Assembly: GCF_964204645.1 (NCBI RefSeq)
Contig: NC_134026.1
Coordinates: 11,684,450-11,748,449, forward strand
DNA from: Tubulanus polymorphus
Lineage: Eukaryota > Nemertea > Palaeonemertea > Tubulaniformes > Tubulanidae
Direction: 5' to 3'
DNA length: 64,000 nt
The notes below the pieces were generated by a model, which was given only the letters and a program-made list of their open reading frames with translations, was not told the origin of the DNA and did no database searches. Numbering within the stretch: the stretch's first letter is position 1; each line of letters starts with the position of its first letter. The position numbers and the translations under genes are program-made. Below are positions 1-10,131 of the stretch, piece by piece.

Positions 1-1
1 T

Positions 2-3000
2 AAACAGTCGCCGATAGTTAGCGAAAATAGTCAAAAGTCTTATAAAATTTTAGCATCGGTCGCCAATTCAATTCCCGGAAAAGTTAGTGGAACAAATGTT
101 ACTATTTTAATTGATAGTGGTAGTGACTTGACAGTCGTTAGTAAATCTCAGCTTGATAAATTAGACAGTTGCGAGCTAATTGACCCCGATAAAAGTATCA
201 ATGCCCATTCAGCTAATGGATCTAATATTCGAATTTTTGGCGTCACTGAATTAAAACTTAATATTGGGCTCTGTGATTATAATATAACTGCACATGTAAC
301 GGCAGATTTGGCATACGACGTTATTTTAGGTATGGACTTTTTGATACCACAGGGAGTTATTATTGATTTAGGGGAAGGTACCGTACAATTCCCTGGTAGC
401 GGTCCTCTGATATTACAGAAGCAATACGATCTTGTAAATGATGCCCAACTGCGTGTCAAAGAAACCACGGTAGTTCCACCTTTTTCAGAAATAGTCATAC
501 CGGCAAAAATATCACAATCCGTTTCAGATGGGACCGAATGCATAATTGAACCGAGTCTCAAATTACACAGAACAAATTTGATTGGTGCTAAAGTCATTGC
601 TTTAGTCAAGAAGAACTCAGTTCCATTTCGTATTTGCAATCCTACCGTTAAACCCGTGAAACTTTATAGAAACACAACACTTGGTCATCTATCTACAGGA
701 TCGTTTGACATCATAGATACAGATGTACAAAACGAATCAGCAAGTATACCGGGACCCAACATTTGTAATCTTAATTGTCAGCCTGGGAACCTGAAGTATA
801 AAGGCCCACCTGACGTCGACCTAGGTAAATCGCAACTTTCAGGCTCAGAGAAACAGCGTCTGCGTAAACTTCTCTTGAAGTACCGTGACGTTTTCGCCAA
901 TAGTGATGACGAACTGGGTCATTCAACGTTAATAGAACATCATATCGATGTCCAAGGCCACCCTCCTATCAGGCAACGAGCCTATCGATGGACCCCAGAC
1001 ATGAGAAAAATCGAGGAGGAGGAAGTAGATAAGATGGCACGTGCCGGGATTATTCGAGAATCTAACTCGCCATGGAGTAGCCCGGTCGTGCTAGTTAAAA
1101 AGAAAAATGGCCAGACTAGGTTCTGCGTAGACTATCGGAAGGTCAACGAGGTCACTCGGAAGGATTCATTCCCGATGCCTCGTTGTGACGATATAATCGA
1201 CAGTTTAGGTAGTTCCCAGCCAAAATTCTTTTCATCACTAGATTTGCGATCTGGTTATTGGCAATTAGAGGTTGACGAAGATTCGAAGCCAATCACTGCG
1301 TTTACCTGTAGTCGTGGCCTGTTTGAATTTAATCGCTTACCATTTAGCTTATGTAATGCGCCTAGCACTTTTGAAAGATTGATGGAAAATGTTCTCCGAG
1401 GGCTTAGTTGGAAGATATGTCTAATTTACCTCGACGACATTGTAGTATTTTCCAATTCATTTGAAGAACATTTGGAACATTTAGAGCAAGTTTTCCAACG
1501 GCTAAGAGAAGCTGGACTGACTCTGAAGCCGTCCAAATGCAACTTCGCTATGGCAAGCATTCTTTACTTAGGACACGTTCTCAGCGCCAAGGGAGTCGAA
1601 CCCGATCCTGAAAAGTGCAAGGCAATTTTGGAGTACCCAATTCCAAGAACGTTGAAAGATCTAAGATCATTTGTAGGCCTGGCTACGTATTACAGGAAAT
1701 TCATTCCCAGATTTAGCGAAATATGCTCACCTCTATATGCCATGACCAAGAAAAATGCAAAATTTGATTGGACACCTGAATGTGACAAAGCCTTTAACAC
1801 ATTAAAACAACGACTCACGACTCCCCCTGTATTAGCATTTCCCGACTTTAATCTACCCTTTGAACTGCACACAGATGCCAGTGCAACAGCAATAGGGCTG
1901 GTATTGTGTCAGCGTGTGGATAATAATGAACGCGTTATTGCGTATGGGGGCCGGAACCTCCTCCCTAGGGAAAGAAATTGGGACACAACCCAACGGGAGA
2001 TGGCTGCTGTCATGGAAGGCATCAAGAAGTTCAAGCCCTACCTCCACGGTCGCAAGTTCCGTGTCGTTACAGACCACAATGCACTCCGTTGGTTAATGAC
2101 ATTAAAAGAACCTCAAGGACGATTATGTCGTTGGGCATTAGCATTGCAAGAATACGACATGGAGATTGTGCATCGTGCTGGTCGGGTACACAATAACGCG
2201 GATGCCTTATCACGTCGAAACTATATTAACACCATTGATTCAAATCAGGTTTTGAACATTTCAAATGAAGATAGGGTTGAGTATCAACCAAAGCCAGACA
2301 ATATCTCATTTATCAAACGCACACAGAGGGATGACCCTTTTTCTTTAGATTTGATAAAGTACTTGAATGATAGAGAATTACCCGAAGACAAGAAGGCCGC
2401 TAGAAACATCATCCTCCAGTCTGAATTTTTCTGTCTACGCGAACACGGATTATTATGGCGCAAGTCCAAATTGAACCGATCAAAACATCCGGGTCAAATT
2501 CTGTTTCAATTATATATCCCTCCATCATTGAGAGAGGACGTTCTCATAGCTTATCATGACGATGTTTTGGCTGGTCACTTTGGTTTTGATAAGACCTACG
2601 ATAAAATACGAACGAAATACTACTGGCCAGGCATGTACGAAGATATAGCACACTGGGTCAGGTCATGTAGATTGTGCAATACCAAGAAAGTACCGAAACA
2701 CAAGCTCACGGCACCCCAGATCCCTTTACCTGCAGTAGATTCTCCGTTCGATCGAATCGCAATTGATTGCGTAGGGCCAATCCATCGCACTAGGAAAGGG
2801 AACCAATATATTGTAGTCATAACCGACTATTTGACACGTTGGGCAGAAGCCTTTGCCACCAAATCTATTTCTGCAACTGTGATTGCTCGCATTCTGTTTG
2901 ATGAAGTTCTATGTACCCACGGCGCACCACTCACAATTTTGAGTGACAGAGGAACGAACTTTCTGTCTTCTCTTGTAAGAGAACTATGTGAATTATGCAA

Positions 3001-4000
3001 TACTACTCAGATCCGTACTTCCGCTTATCACCCATGTACAGATGGACTTACTGAAAAGTACAATGGCACTTTAGTGCAAGGACTGAGCATGTTTTGCAAT
3101 TCAAAACAGACTAACTGGGATGAATTCATCAAGCCACTCCTTCATGCCTATAGAACTACCATCGTCAAAAGCACCGGCTACACACCATTTTTTCTCATGC
3201 ACGGTCGTGAAGCTAGGACACCAATAGACACCTCACTCCTACCTCCTGAACATGAATTCTACTCAGCTGATGAATATGTCCAAGAAATGGGTAGAAAGTT
3301 GCAAGAAGCTCGCATTTGGGCCAAAACAAATCTGGAAAATACTCAGGTGATCACGAAATTGAAACATGATCAACGACACAAGGTCACAGATCCTGTCTAC
3401 CAGGAAGGCGACTTAGTTTGGCTTCGGACTCCAAAGACAATAAAAGGGCTATCTAAGAAGTTGCTTCATCCATATTCTGGACCATTCATTATCTTCAAGA
3501 AAACATCGCCCGTTATTTATCTCCTTAAAACACGAGCTGGTAGAACCCTTAAATCTCCCGTGCACGCCAACAGACTTAAAATGCACACTGACCCTAATGC
3601 TCGACGTGTCGGAATTCAGAAATTTGATCGTGATTTGCAAGTTAAAGTACAACCCCAAATACCCAGGAAACAAGCACAGGTTGTCCCTCAACAACAGGGA
3701 GGTAGCGATAGCAATAAACCCAAGGATTCCGAGCCAACGGCCGCATCCGCGAATAATCCAACACCACCAACTACAACTGAGCACACAATCACAAAGAATC
3801 TTCCCGATCCCGAACTTAAATCCCGGAACAAAAAGCAATCAGATGTCTTTCCCGTCAAATGCCTATTAAAATCACGGAAATCGAAAGGTCGTTTACAGTA
3901 CCTAGTACAATGGGCTGGTAACTATCCTCCCTCATGGGAGCCATCAAGAAACGTATCTAAAGACCTAATTGAAAAATTCCGGCTGGATAAAAGACAATGA
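2..4000 (+). CDS. pol: Ty3/gypsy pol polyprotein (PR-RT-RNase H-INT-chromodomain), 5' end outside window
   Basis: The frame is already open at base 2, so the true start lies left of the window; the first in-frame TTG at 128 is not a start. Domains in order: aspartic protease with the DSG catalytic triplet at 113-121; reverse transcriptase with YLDD at 1427-1438; RNase H (FELHTDAS near 1860, TDHNALRWL near 2070); integrase with an H-H-C-C zinc motif (about 2550-2685) and D,D35E residues at 2765, 2945 and 3053; and a C-terminal chromodomain (about 3842-3985, with YLVQWAGN and SWEP). The order PR-RT-RH-INT is standard for Ty3/gypsy, and no stop or frameshift interrupts it. The stop TGA (3998-4000) overlaps the first ATG of the env-like gene as ATGA. 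A chromodomain normally guides integration to modified chromatin; its role here is inferred. The frame looks intact, so this copy may be fairly young. Confidence 0.95.
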   Translation, partial: KQSPIVSENSQKSYKILASVANSIPGKVSGTNVTILIDSGSDLTVVSKSQLDKLDSCELIDPDKSINAHSANGSNIRIFGVTELKLNIGLCDYNITAHVTADLAYDVILGMDFLIPQGVIIDLGEGTVQFPGSGPLILQKQYDLVNDAQLRVKETTVVPPFSEIVIPAKISQSVSDGTECIIEPSLKLHRTNLIGAKVIALVKKNSVPFRICNPTVKPVKLYRNTTLGHLSTGSFDIIDTDVQNESASIPGPNICNLNCQPGNLKYKGPPDVDLGKSQLSGSEKQRLRKLLLKYRDVFANSDDELGHSTLIEHHIDVQGHPPIRQRAYRWTPDMRKIEEEEVDKMARAGIIRESNSPWSSPVVLVKKKNGQTRFCVDYRKVNEVTRKDSFPMPRCDDIIDSLGSSQPKFFSSLDLRSGYWQLEVDEDSKPITAFTCSRGLFEFNRLPFSLCNAPSTFERLMENVLRGLSWKICLIYLDDIVVFSNSFEEHLEHLEQVFQRLREAGLTLKPSKCNFAMASILYLGHVLSAKGVEPDPEKCKAILEYPIPRTLKDLRSFVGLATYYRKFIPRFSEICSPLYAMTKKNAKFDWTPECDKAFNTLKQRLTTPPVLAFPDFNLPFELHTDASATAIGLVLCQRVDNNERVIAYGGRNLLPRERNWDTTQREMAAVMEGIKKFKPYLHGRKFRVVTDHNALRWLMTLKEPQGRLCRWALALQEYDMEIVHRAGRVHNNADALSRRNYINTIDSNQVLNISNEDRVEYQPKPDNISFIKRTQRDDPFSLDLIKYLNDRELPEDKKAARNIILQSEFFCLREHGLLWRKSKLNRSKHPGQILFQLYIPPSLREDVLIAYHDDVLAGHFGFDKTYDKIRTKYYWPGMYEDIAHWVRSCRLCNTKKVPKHKLTAPQIPLPAVDSPFDRIAIDCVGPIHRTRKGNQYIVVITDYLTRWAEAFATKSISATVIARILFDEVLCTHGAPLTILSDRGTNFLSSLVRELCELCNTTQIRTSAYHPCTDGLTEKYNGTLVQGLSMFCNSKQTNWDEFIKPLLHAYRTTIVKSTGYTPFFLMHGREARTPIDTSLLPPEHEFYSADEYVQEMGRKLQEARIWAKTNLENTQVITKLKHDQRHKVTDPVYQEGDLVWLRTPKTIKGLSKKLLHPYSGPFIIFKKTSPVIYLLKTRAGRTLKSPVHANRLKMHTDPNARRVGIQKFDRDLQVKVQPQIPRKQAQVVPQQQGGSDSNKPKDSEPTAASANNPTPPTTTEHTITKNLPDPELKSRNKKQSDVFPVKCLLKSRKSKGRLQYLVQWAGNYPPSWEPSRNVSKDLIEKFRLDKRQ

Positions 4001-7000
4001 TCTTATCGTGTCGTTTTCCATCTATTTTTCAGACAATGATGATTTATCCAATATTTTTCATACTGATGGGTACAGGGACCGGTGCTGCGAGGGAAAGGTT
4101 GATACTCCGGAAAGATTACTGTGTCTTGTTTACGCAACAGGGCCAGATCGACAACGCTGGGTCAGCATGGAGCCACACGTATGCTCTACCTTGGCTGCGT
4201 TATCCCCTGCCGCACATGACACCACCTTCCTGTCCGGACAACCCCGACCAAGCGTGCCAGCACCTACTTAGGGCCATCAATGCCCTTGCACAACAGCGCA
4301 ATAATTCGGCAGCAGATCTCAATTCAACCATAAACGAAATTAAGTCCCTAATGCCTGCACGATTATATCAAACTAAGTCAAGGTCAAAGCGAGGATTACT
4401 GAATTTTGTCGGAAGCATTTCAAAAAGCTTATTTGGTACAGCCACTGAAGTGAAGTCGACGAGATTCGATCCCACATAGGGCAACTTGAACAATCAAATA
4501 ACCTAATCAAAAATGAAGTCATTCGTCAAGGGAAGGAAATGTCATCATTCATGAATGTGACATCTTCCCGTCTTGAAAATATCATGACTGGTGTAGAAAA
4601 TAATCACAATTTGGTGAAAAATGTGCAATCAAATCTCCTAGAGTTGGCCAGTTTTTCTGAACAGAATAGGGTTCGAGTCACTGATTTAGAAGCTTCAGTG
4701 GCAGCAACCAGCACTTTCATTCAGTATTTCGCTATGACCTTGGAAGTATCAGCACAATATTCACTGGAAGCAAGAGCCTGGTTAGCCGGTATTCAAAACT
4801 TAATCGACGGGTACCTTCCATTAAACTTAATCCCGTCATATATCATAGCAAAAACGCTTAGTTCCATTCGCGAACTCCTGTCTTCAAACTACCCTGGATT
4901 TACTTTATCATACTCAAATCCAGGGCATTATTATCAAGTTCGGAATGTCCTTTATACACGAACCGATAAAGCTATATATATAAATGTTAAATTTCCAATT
5001 TCTAAAATGAGTACTATTTTCGATGTATTTGCAATAGCAGCTATGCCAGTACCAGTGAATGCCTCCTCCCATAATTGTACACTAATTCGACACTTGCCTG
5101 ATTACATAGGCGTCACCCACTCTGGCGACTTTTATACTGAGCTGGACGCCAAACAGTTCCTTCAATGTGAGGGTGAGTTGGCCAGTTTTTCTGAACAGAA
5201 TAGGGTTCGAGTCACTGATTTAGAAGCTTCAGTGGCAGCAACCAGCACTTTCATTCAGTATTTCGCTATGACCTTGGAAGTATCAGCACAATATTCACTG
5301 GAAGCAAGAGCCTGGTTAGCCGGTATTCAAAACTTAATCGACGGGTACCTTCCATTAAACTTAATCCCGTCATATATCATAGCAAAAACGCTTAGTTCCA
5401 TTCGCGAACTCCTGTCTTCAAACTACCCTGGATTTACTTTATCATACTCAAATCCAGGGCATTATTATCAAGTTCGGAATGTCCTTTATACACGAACTGA
5501 TAAAGCTATATATATAAATGTTAAATTTCCAATTTCTAAAATGAGTACTATTTTCGATGTATTTGCAATAGCAGCTATGCCAGTACCAGTGAATGCCTCC
5601 TCCCATAATTGTACACTAATTCGACACTTGCCTGATTACATAGGCGTCACCCACTTTGGCGACTTTTATACTGAGCTGGGCGCCAAACAGTTCCTTCAAT
5701 GTGAGGGTAAAGGTATAAAAGTCTGCCCTACTGCGCAATCAATGCGCTCTAGATTGTTTTCATCGTGCGCTAGCGCCCTTTTTTTCAATAATCACGAGGA
5801 TATCATGAAACTTTGTGATATCAGATACCAGGAATCTGGCCTTTTCGAAGGAGCTCTGGATCTTGGTTCTGGTTCCTACTTAGTTAGTGGTCGTGAGGCC
5901 TCGTGGTCAATGACTTGCCCAGGCAAACCCGCGCGCGCAATCATGTCATGCACTATGTGCCAGATTAAACTACCTTGTGGTTGCGGGATAACCTCTTCAA
6001 CTTTTAAAATACCAGCAAAAATCAGCAATTGCCATAAAACATCCACCACCCCTATTTATTCCCATCCTATAAACCTTCCAGTTATGTTGTCGTTTTTTAA
6101 ACATATGTCGATAATGGATAAACGCAAGTTGTTAGATCCATCATCACACTCATCGAATATACACAAAGTAGTTCTTCCAGAAATAAAGATAATCAGGGAT
6201 AAATGGGATCAGGTAGCTCACAAAGAAGAGAAATTCAAAGCTAGTTTTCAGAAACTGTCAACCGAGGGCCATAAATAGGTCGAACTATTTGCAACTGCGG
6301 CGGATGCCTTAGCATCACCGTGGCATAAAAGTTCTTTTAGTATGGATTCCTCACAAATTATTGCCTCTACATCATTAATCTCAAGTTTGTTAGCTTTGAC
6401 TTTCTCGCTGTATCTATTCTGTACTAATCGAAGAAGAGCGGCAACTTTGTTTGCACCTCTCGCAACAACCAGCATTCCGTCGGCAAATGCATTTAAAATA
6501 ACGATAAATGAAACACTAGCCTTTTATCCACCTGACGAACAAAGCAATCCGGCTACCGACAATGCTACAACCGATTTTGTATCCTCTTTTGAATTAATTT
6601 CTTCGCATATTCAGGAGAACGTACATTTCATCGTTTTGTTGTTAGCCGGCTATGTGTTATTTCGGTTGTCTTTATTAATTTTAAAGAATATATTCCGAAT
6701 GGTGTATCCGTTACGTACTAGCGGCTGTTCTTTAGTCCTCTCACTGGCTAACATCAGCGATAGCGTTAATATAACTATTTTAAATCTTCCTGACTGTCCA
6801 CATCACTATTATATCAATCACGCCCCCAATGGTCTAAGGATAACAAGTCAGGTCAAGCTTTTAAGTCCTTATCTCTCGACCTATTGGGGAAACAGTCAAA
6901 TTATAGCAAATTCTCGGCGGCACGACTTACCTGAATTAACCAGAATGTCATGGTGCGCGTACATCCAATTAATAAAAATTATTAACTCTAACTATTTTGA

Positions 7001-7061
7001 TACTTATCTATATCTTTCATTCACGGATGGTAAAATGATTGCACTTCCGACACTTGATTAA
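3997..7061 (+). pseudogene. env: env-like fusion glycoprotein gene of the gypsy element, broken
   Basis: The first segment (3997-4479) starts with a hydrophobic signal-peptide-like stretch and contains a furin-type RSKR followed by a glycine-rich fusion-peptide-like segment. That arrangement is known from insect errantivirus Env and baculovirus F proteins. Two lesions are visible. A 5-base tandem duplication (GAAGT at 4447-4451 and 4452-4456) shifts the frame, and the coding continues in the next frame from about 4449 to a TAG at 6276-6278. After that stop the same frame stays open to 7061 and encodes a membrane anchor near 6360-6425, a basic RRR cytoplasmic edge and a second hydrophobic segment near 6620-6690. 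The middle carries an in-frame duplication (separate entry). The env identity rests on layout and the cleavage/fusion region, not on a database match. The protein is not expected to be made in full from this copy. Confidence 0.8.
4641..5708 (+). repeat. 534-bp in-frame tandem duplication inside the env-like gene
   Basis: Bases 4641-5174 are repeated at 5175-5708 with a fixed offset of 534 bases. I see only three differences (C/T near 4963, C/T near 5121, A/G near 5146 and their counterparts). 534 is divisible by 3, so the duplication adds 178 codons without shifting the frame. The near-identity of the copies says the event is recent. Confidence 0.95.
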
Positions 7062-8736
7062 GTTTACCCAACCACTAAACCTTAATAATCATTAGTTACA
7101 CGTACTCACAAAAGTCTTTTGCAGATCGTGAATATCCATTACTGCTGCGACACTAGCTCAGAGATATCCTTTTATCAAACTACTCATATTTTTCAAATTC
7201 TATAACAAAATTTTATGAGAGAGCTTCCTACAATGTTTTATTTTGTCTAATCCAAAACGTTCTTTTGCAGGTGCAACAGCTTAAGTTTTTCTTGGTTTTG
7301 TTTTTTTTTTTTTGCTTTACGCTATCGTTAAGCTAACTATCTTTTCCTAACTAATATCGGTATCATCCATTTGCGCGTCTGATATGGGAAAGCATGGAGG
7401 TAGTTTAATATATCAATTTGATCTATAATCTATGTAAATGACTCGCATGCGATATAGTCTCAGGTCGATGTCACATCTCCGTCAGAAGTCACACCCTAAA
7501 TAGTCTCTGAGGAAAACCACAGACGCCAAGTGCCCACAATGCGGTCTTCGAATACGAGGCCTCTTCCACAAACAAGTTCTTCCAGACGTATCGGTACTCC
7601 ACATTGTTTACACCGGAGACAGCGATGAAAAATCGTAAGAAGTCATCAACTCTATCTAAAGAAGTTATCGCACCAAGCTGACCTTTGTCAGACTCACTAC
7701 GAGATGGACTGTAGATGTGAACGTGACAACTAGACATTGCTGGCCCCACCTGCGTCAACATAGGTGGTAAGCCCAATGTCGAATAACCAACAACACACGT
7801 CATGTCGAACCGTCCACAAACCTGTAGTCTCAAGAACATCCGATGGAGAGACGTCCACAAACCTGTATCGAAGCCTGTTGTCCGGCATAGATGTCTAAAC
7901 CTGATGTCTCGGAGACTAACAAAGTGTGCGCTGTGTACCATATCAAATGCTAGCCTTTGCATAACTATATTTGGCTAACACTCTTTGCTTTTCCTCTGGA
8001 GTGGTTCCTCCAGCACAGAAATAACCCGGGAGTTAACCCACTCTCGTCAAGGAAAAAGGGCTAATTGTATGGTTGATACCGTTTGGGGTTTTCTGAGTCC
8101 TCTCCCCAACACAGAACAAAGAGGATCGGCTGTTGCTAATGTTTATTTTTATTTTACAAAACGCGTGCCTCTGTGTCAGCCCGCCTTTTATTAGAAATAT
8201 TTAGTATACTTATTATCGTGTATGTGGAACTTGATACTTACTTAGTTACTATCGCGCCATAGTTTTCATTTATTTTCGTGCGTGCAGTCCACTTATTGGA
8301 CTTTGATATTTATTTTAGAAGTGACAATGATATTTACTGCCGTACTGACCACATTACTATTATTGACAACCTATACGCCTATCTTTATATGGGTTAAATT
8401 CCATTCATATGAATCATGTACTATCTTTGTTTATTTCTCCTGATTACGCTTAATTGTTGAGTGGTGGACCTGTATACATTTTTTCCGTGTGTCTACGTCT
8501 TCTTGCTACAATGATAAGTCGTTAGTGTCATCCGCGTAATTTAAGTGTCTTCCAGGTTTTCACCCCACTGATAATTGCGTGTTTAAAGGGAAGAATATCA
8601 TGCAGTATATATGGTTACTTTTCATGTTTGGATCTTTTATCGAGTAGTGGTTTTTCACTCGTTGTCAATAGTTTTTTTTTCGTCGGTATAGTTTAATTTT
8701 GAGATTCGAGGACGAATCAAGTGAAGGTGGGGCATA
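7062..8736 (+). other. Non-coding 3' region of the gypsy element, ending in a polypurine tract
   Basis: No convincing gene lies here; the longest antisense frame (7489-7962) resembles nothing I know. A purine-rich tract GTGAAGGTGGGG (8721-8732) follows a GGACGAATCAA motif. This resembles the polypurine tract placed just before the 3' LTR in many Ty3/gypsy elements. Confidence 0.5.
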
Positions 8737-9212
8737 TGATACAGAGGATAGTATTTATTTAATATCTAAGTCATTATTCAGTTTTCATTACAAACATGTT
8801 ATACTATATTTCCGTATGTTAATCATATCAAAAGCAATATTGTCTTTATCTCTTTAATCCTAACCGTCCACTTCACTCGGCACTGGTCATTCGGACTTTG
8901 TCCTACTGACGTCTGGCCATTGTCTAGTGGAGCAATATAAATTCATGTCTCTCTATTCCTCGCTCTCTTTCTCTTTGGCTCTCGTTCTCTCTCTGAGCTC
9001 TTTTCTCTTTGACTCGTTTCAACAATAAATCAAGCTTTAAATTATTTCAATATCGTTTGTGTTTGGTGACTATTCTGAGCTAGTTCCAGGTATCAGTATT
9101 ATTATTGAGTTGCCACATCATTGTGATGCTGGGACTGGGACACGGCGAGGGTTATCCCTCTCCGTCTCCCAGTCGCTCATATTCCGAGCTAGTCTAGTTC
9201 AAACTTGTGACA
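8737..9212 (+). repeat. Probable 3' LTR of the gypsy element
   Basis: The segment begins TGATACAG right after the polypurine tract and ends TTGTGACA, so it has TG...CA ends. It has a TATA-like AATATAAA near 8933 and an AATAAA near 9024, as a U3-R arrangement should. The 5' LTR is outside the window, so neither end can be confirmed by comparison; an alternative end lies near 9117. Confidence 0.5.
9133..9174 (+). other. Strong hairpin near the end of the 3' LTR
   Basis: Arms 9133-9151 and 9156-9174 pair at 17 of 19 positions around a TTAT loop. It lies between the AATAAA signal and the proposed LTR end, so it would be in the transcript if the LTR call is right. Confidence 0.6.
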
Positions 9213-9636
9213 ATCAGGCAGTTTAGCCATCTGACCGTTAGTATTATGAACCTGCGGGATCTAACCGTTCAGGCTACCTCTCGCGTCAATCCGCGTATAC
9301 ATCATATGGGTAGAACTAACCCCTTATTATTTTAGTCGGGTGCCGTCAATGGCCTTAGTGCATTTATACCCTCAAGCAAAGCTGCGTGCGGTATTTTTTC
9401 TAGCTATTAATAGAGAAAGGTGTAAGAGTACTCTTCCAGTTACATTATAATACGTTGGTTTCACTAAAGTCTCGGAATTTGTCGGGTGACGATTAGCCAT
9501 TCTGCCAGTGGTAGTCCAGGTCGAAACCAAGTCTTCCCTTGATGTGTTACTTCCTAAGAGGACCGGAGATGAGTTTCCCGAAGAAAGAATGGAGGGCCAG
9601 GGAACTGATCAGTCCCTGCGTCGGACCACCAGTGAA
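9213..9636. other. Flank with no recognised feature
   Basis: Low-copy-looking DNA between the LTR and the first dispersed repeat. I see no open frame, RNA gene or repeat structure in it. Confidence 0.4.
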
Positions 9637-10060
9637 GGCATCAGACCACAATTAGGTTAGTAGCTCGAAGATGCGTAGGGCCGGACCCCAAAAATAGTAC
9701 CTAGAGTGAAGAAGAGGTCCCCCATAAATGTTGCCATAATTTCTGCAAATGGGATAGGTAACGAATTTCGGTTATATGTATGAAATCCATTGATCCTGAG
9801 AGACAAATTGATGATGAAATAAGGGATTCCCTGGACTTTTTTTGCTTGGAGTAAGGGTACCAAACACGGTGGGGGATTCCCTTAGATATTTGGCTCGGAT
9901 GTACTGGCATACCTGTACTGGGATACCCCTCCCTTCTAAAGGTTTGATTATTTCAAAAGTTAGGTTGGGTATGTGGGGCGAAAACCACTTCAATGCGTAG
10001 CTAAGATGCTGGCCTATGAGCCATAAGCAGGATTTCCCCTGAATTTACGCGCTTATATAT
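9637..10060 (+). repeat. Dispersed ~425-bp repeat, copy 1
   Basis: The sequence from GGCATCAGACC to CGCTTATATA recurs at 11053-11478 in the same orientation with few differences. The flanks of the two copies differ abruptly on both sides. There are no coding domains; small antisense frames inside both copies merely mirror the repeat. It may be a short non-autonomous element or a solo LTR; its class is unknown. Confidence 0.8.
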
Positions 10061-10131
10061 GAACTAAACTCTCGAATTTCTTGTTTTTACTATAGGATAT
10101 AGAAGATTTTGGAATAGTGGTCTGAGCTCTG
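10058..10131 (+). repeat. ~75-bp repeat, copy 1
   Basis: The stretch TATGAACTAAACTCTCGAAT...GGTCTGAGCTCTGA recurs essentially unchanged at 12634-12707. It directly abuts copy 1 of the 425-bp repeat but not copy 2. Confidence 0.85.

Noticed and set aside
7489-7962. Antisense frame of 157 codons in the gypsy 3' region
   Set aside because: No recognisable family features, codon use or start context; it lies in the untranslated part of the element.
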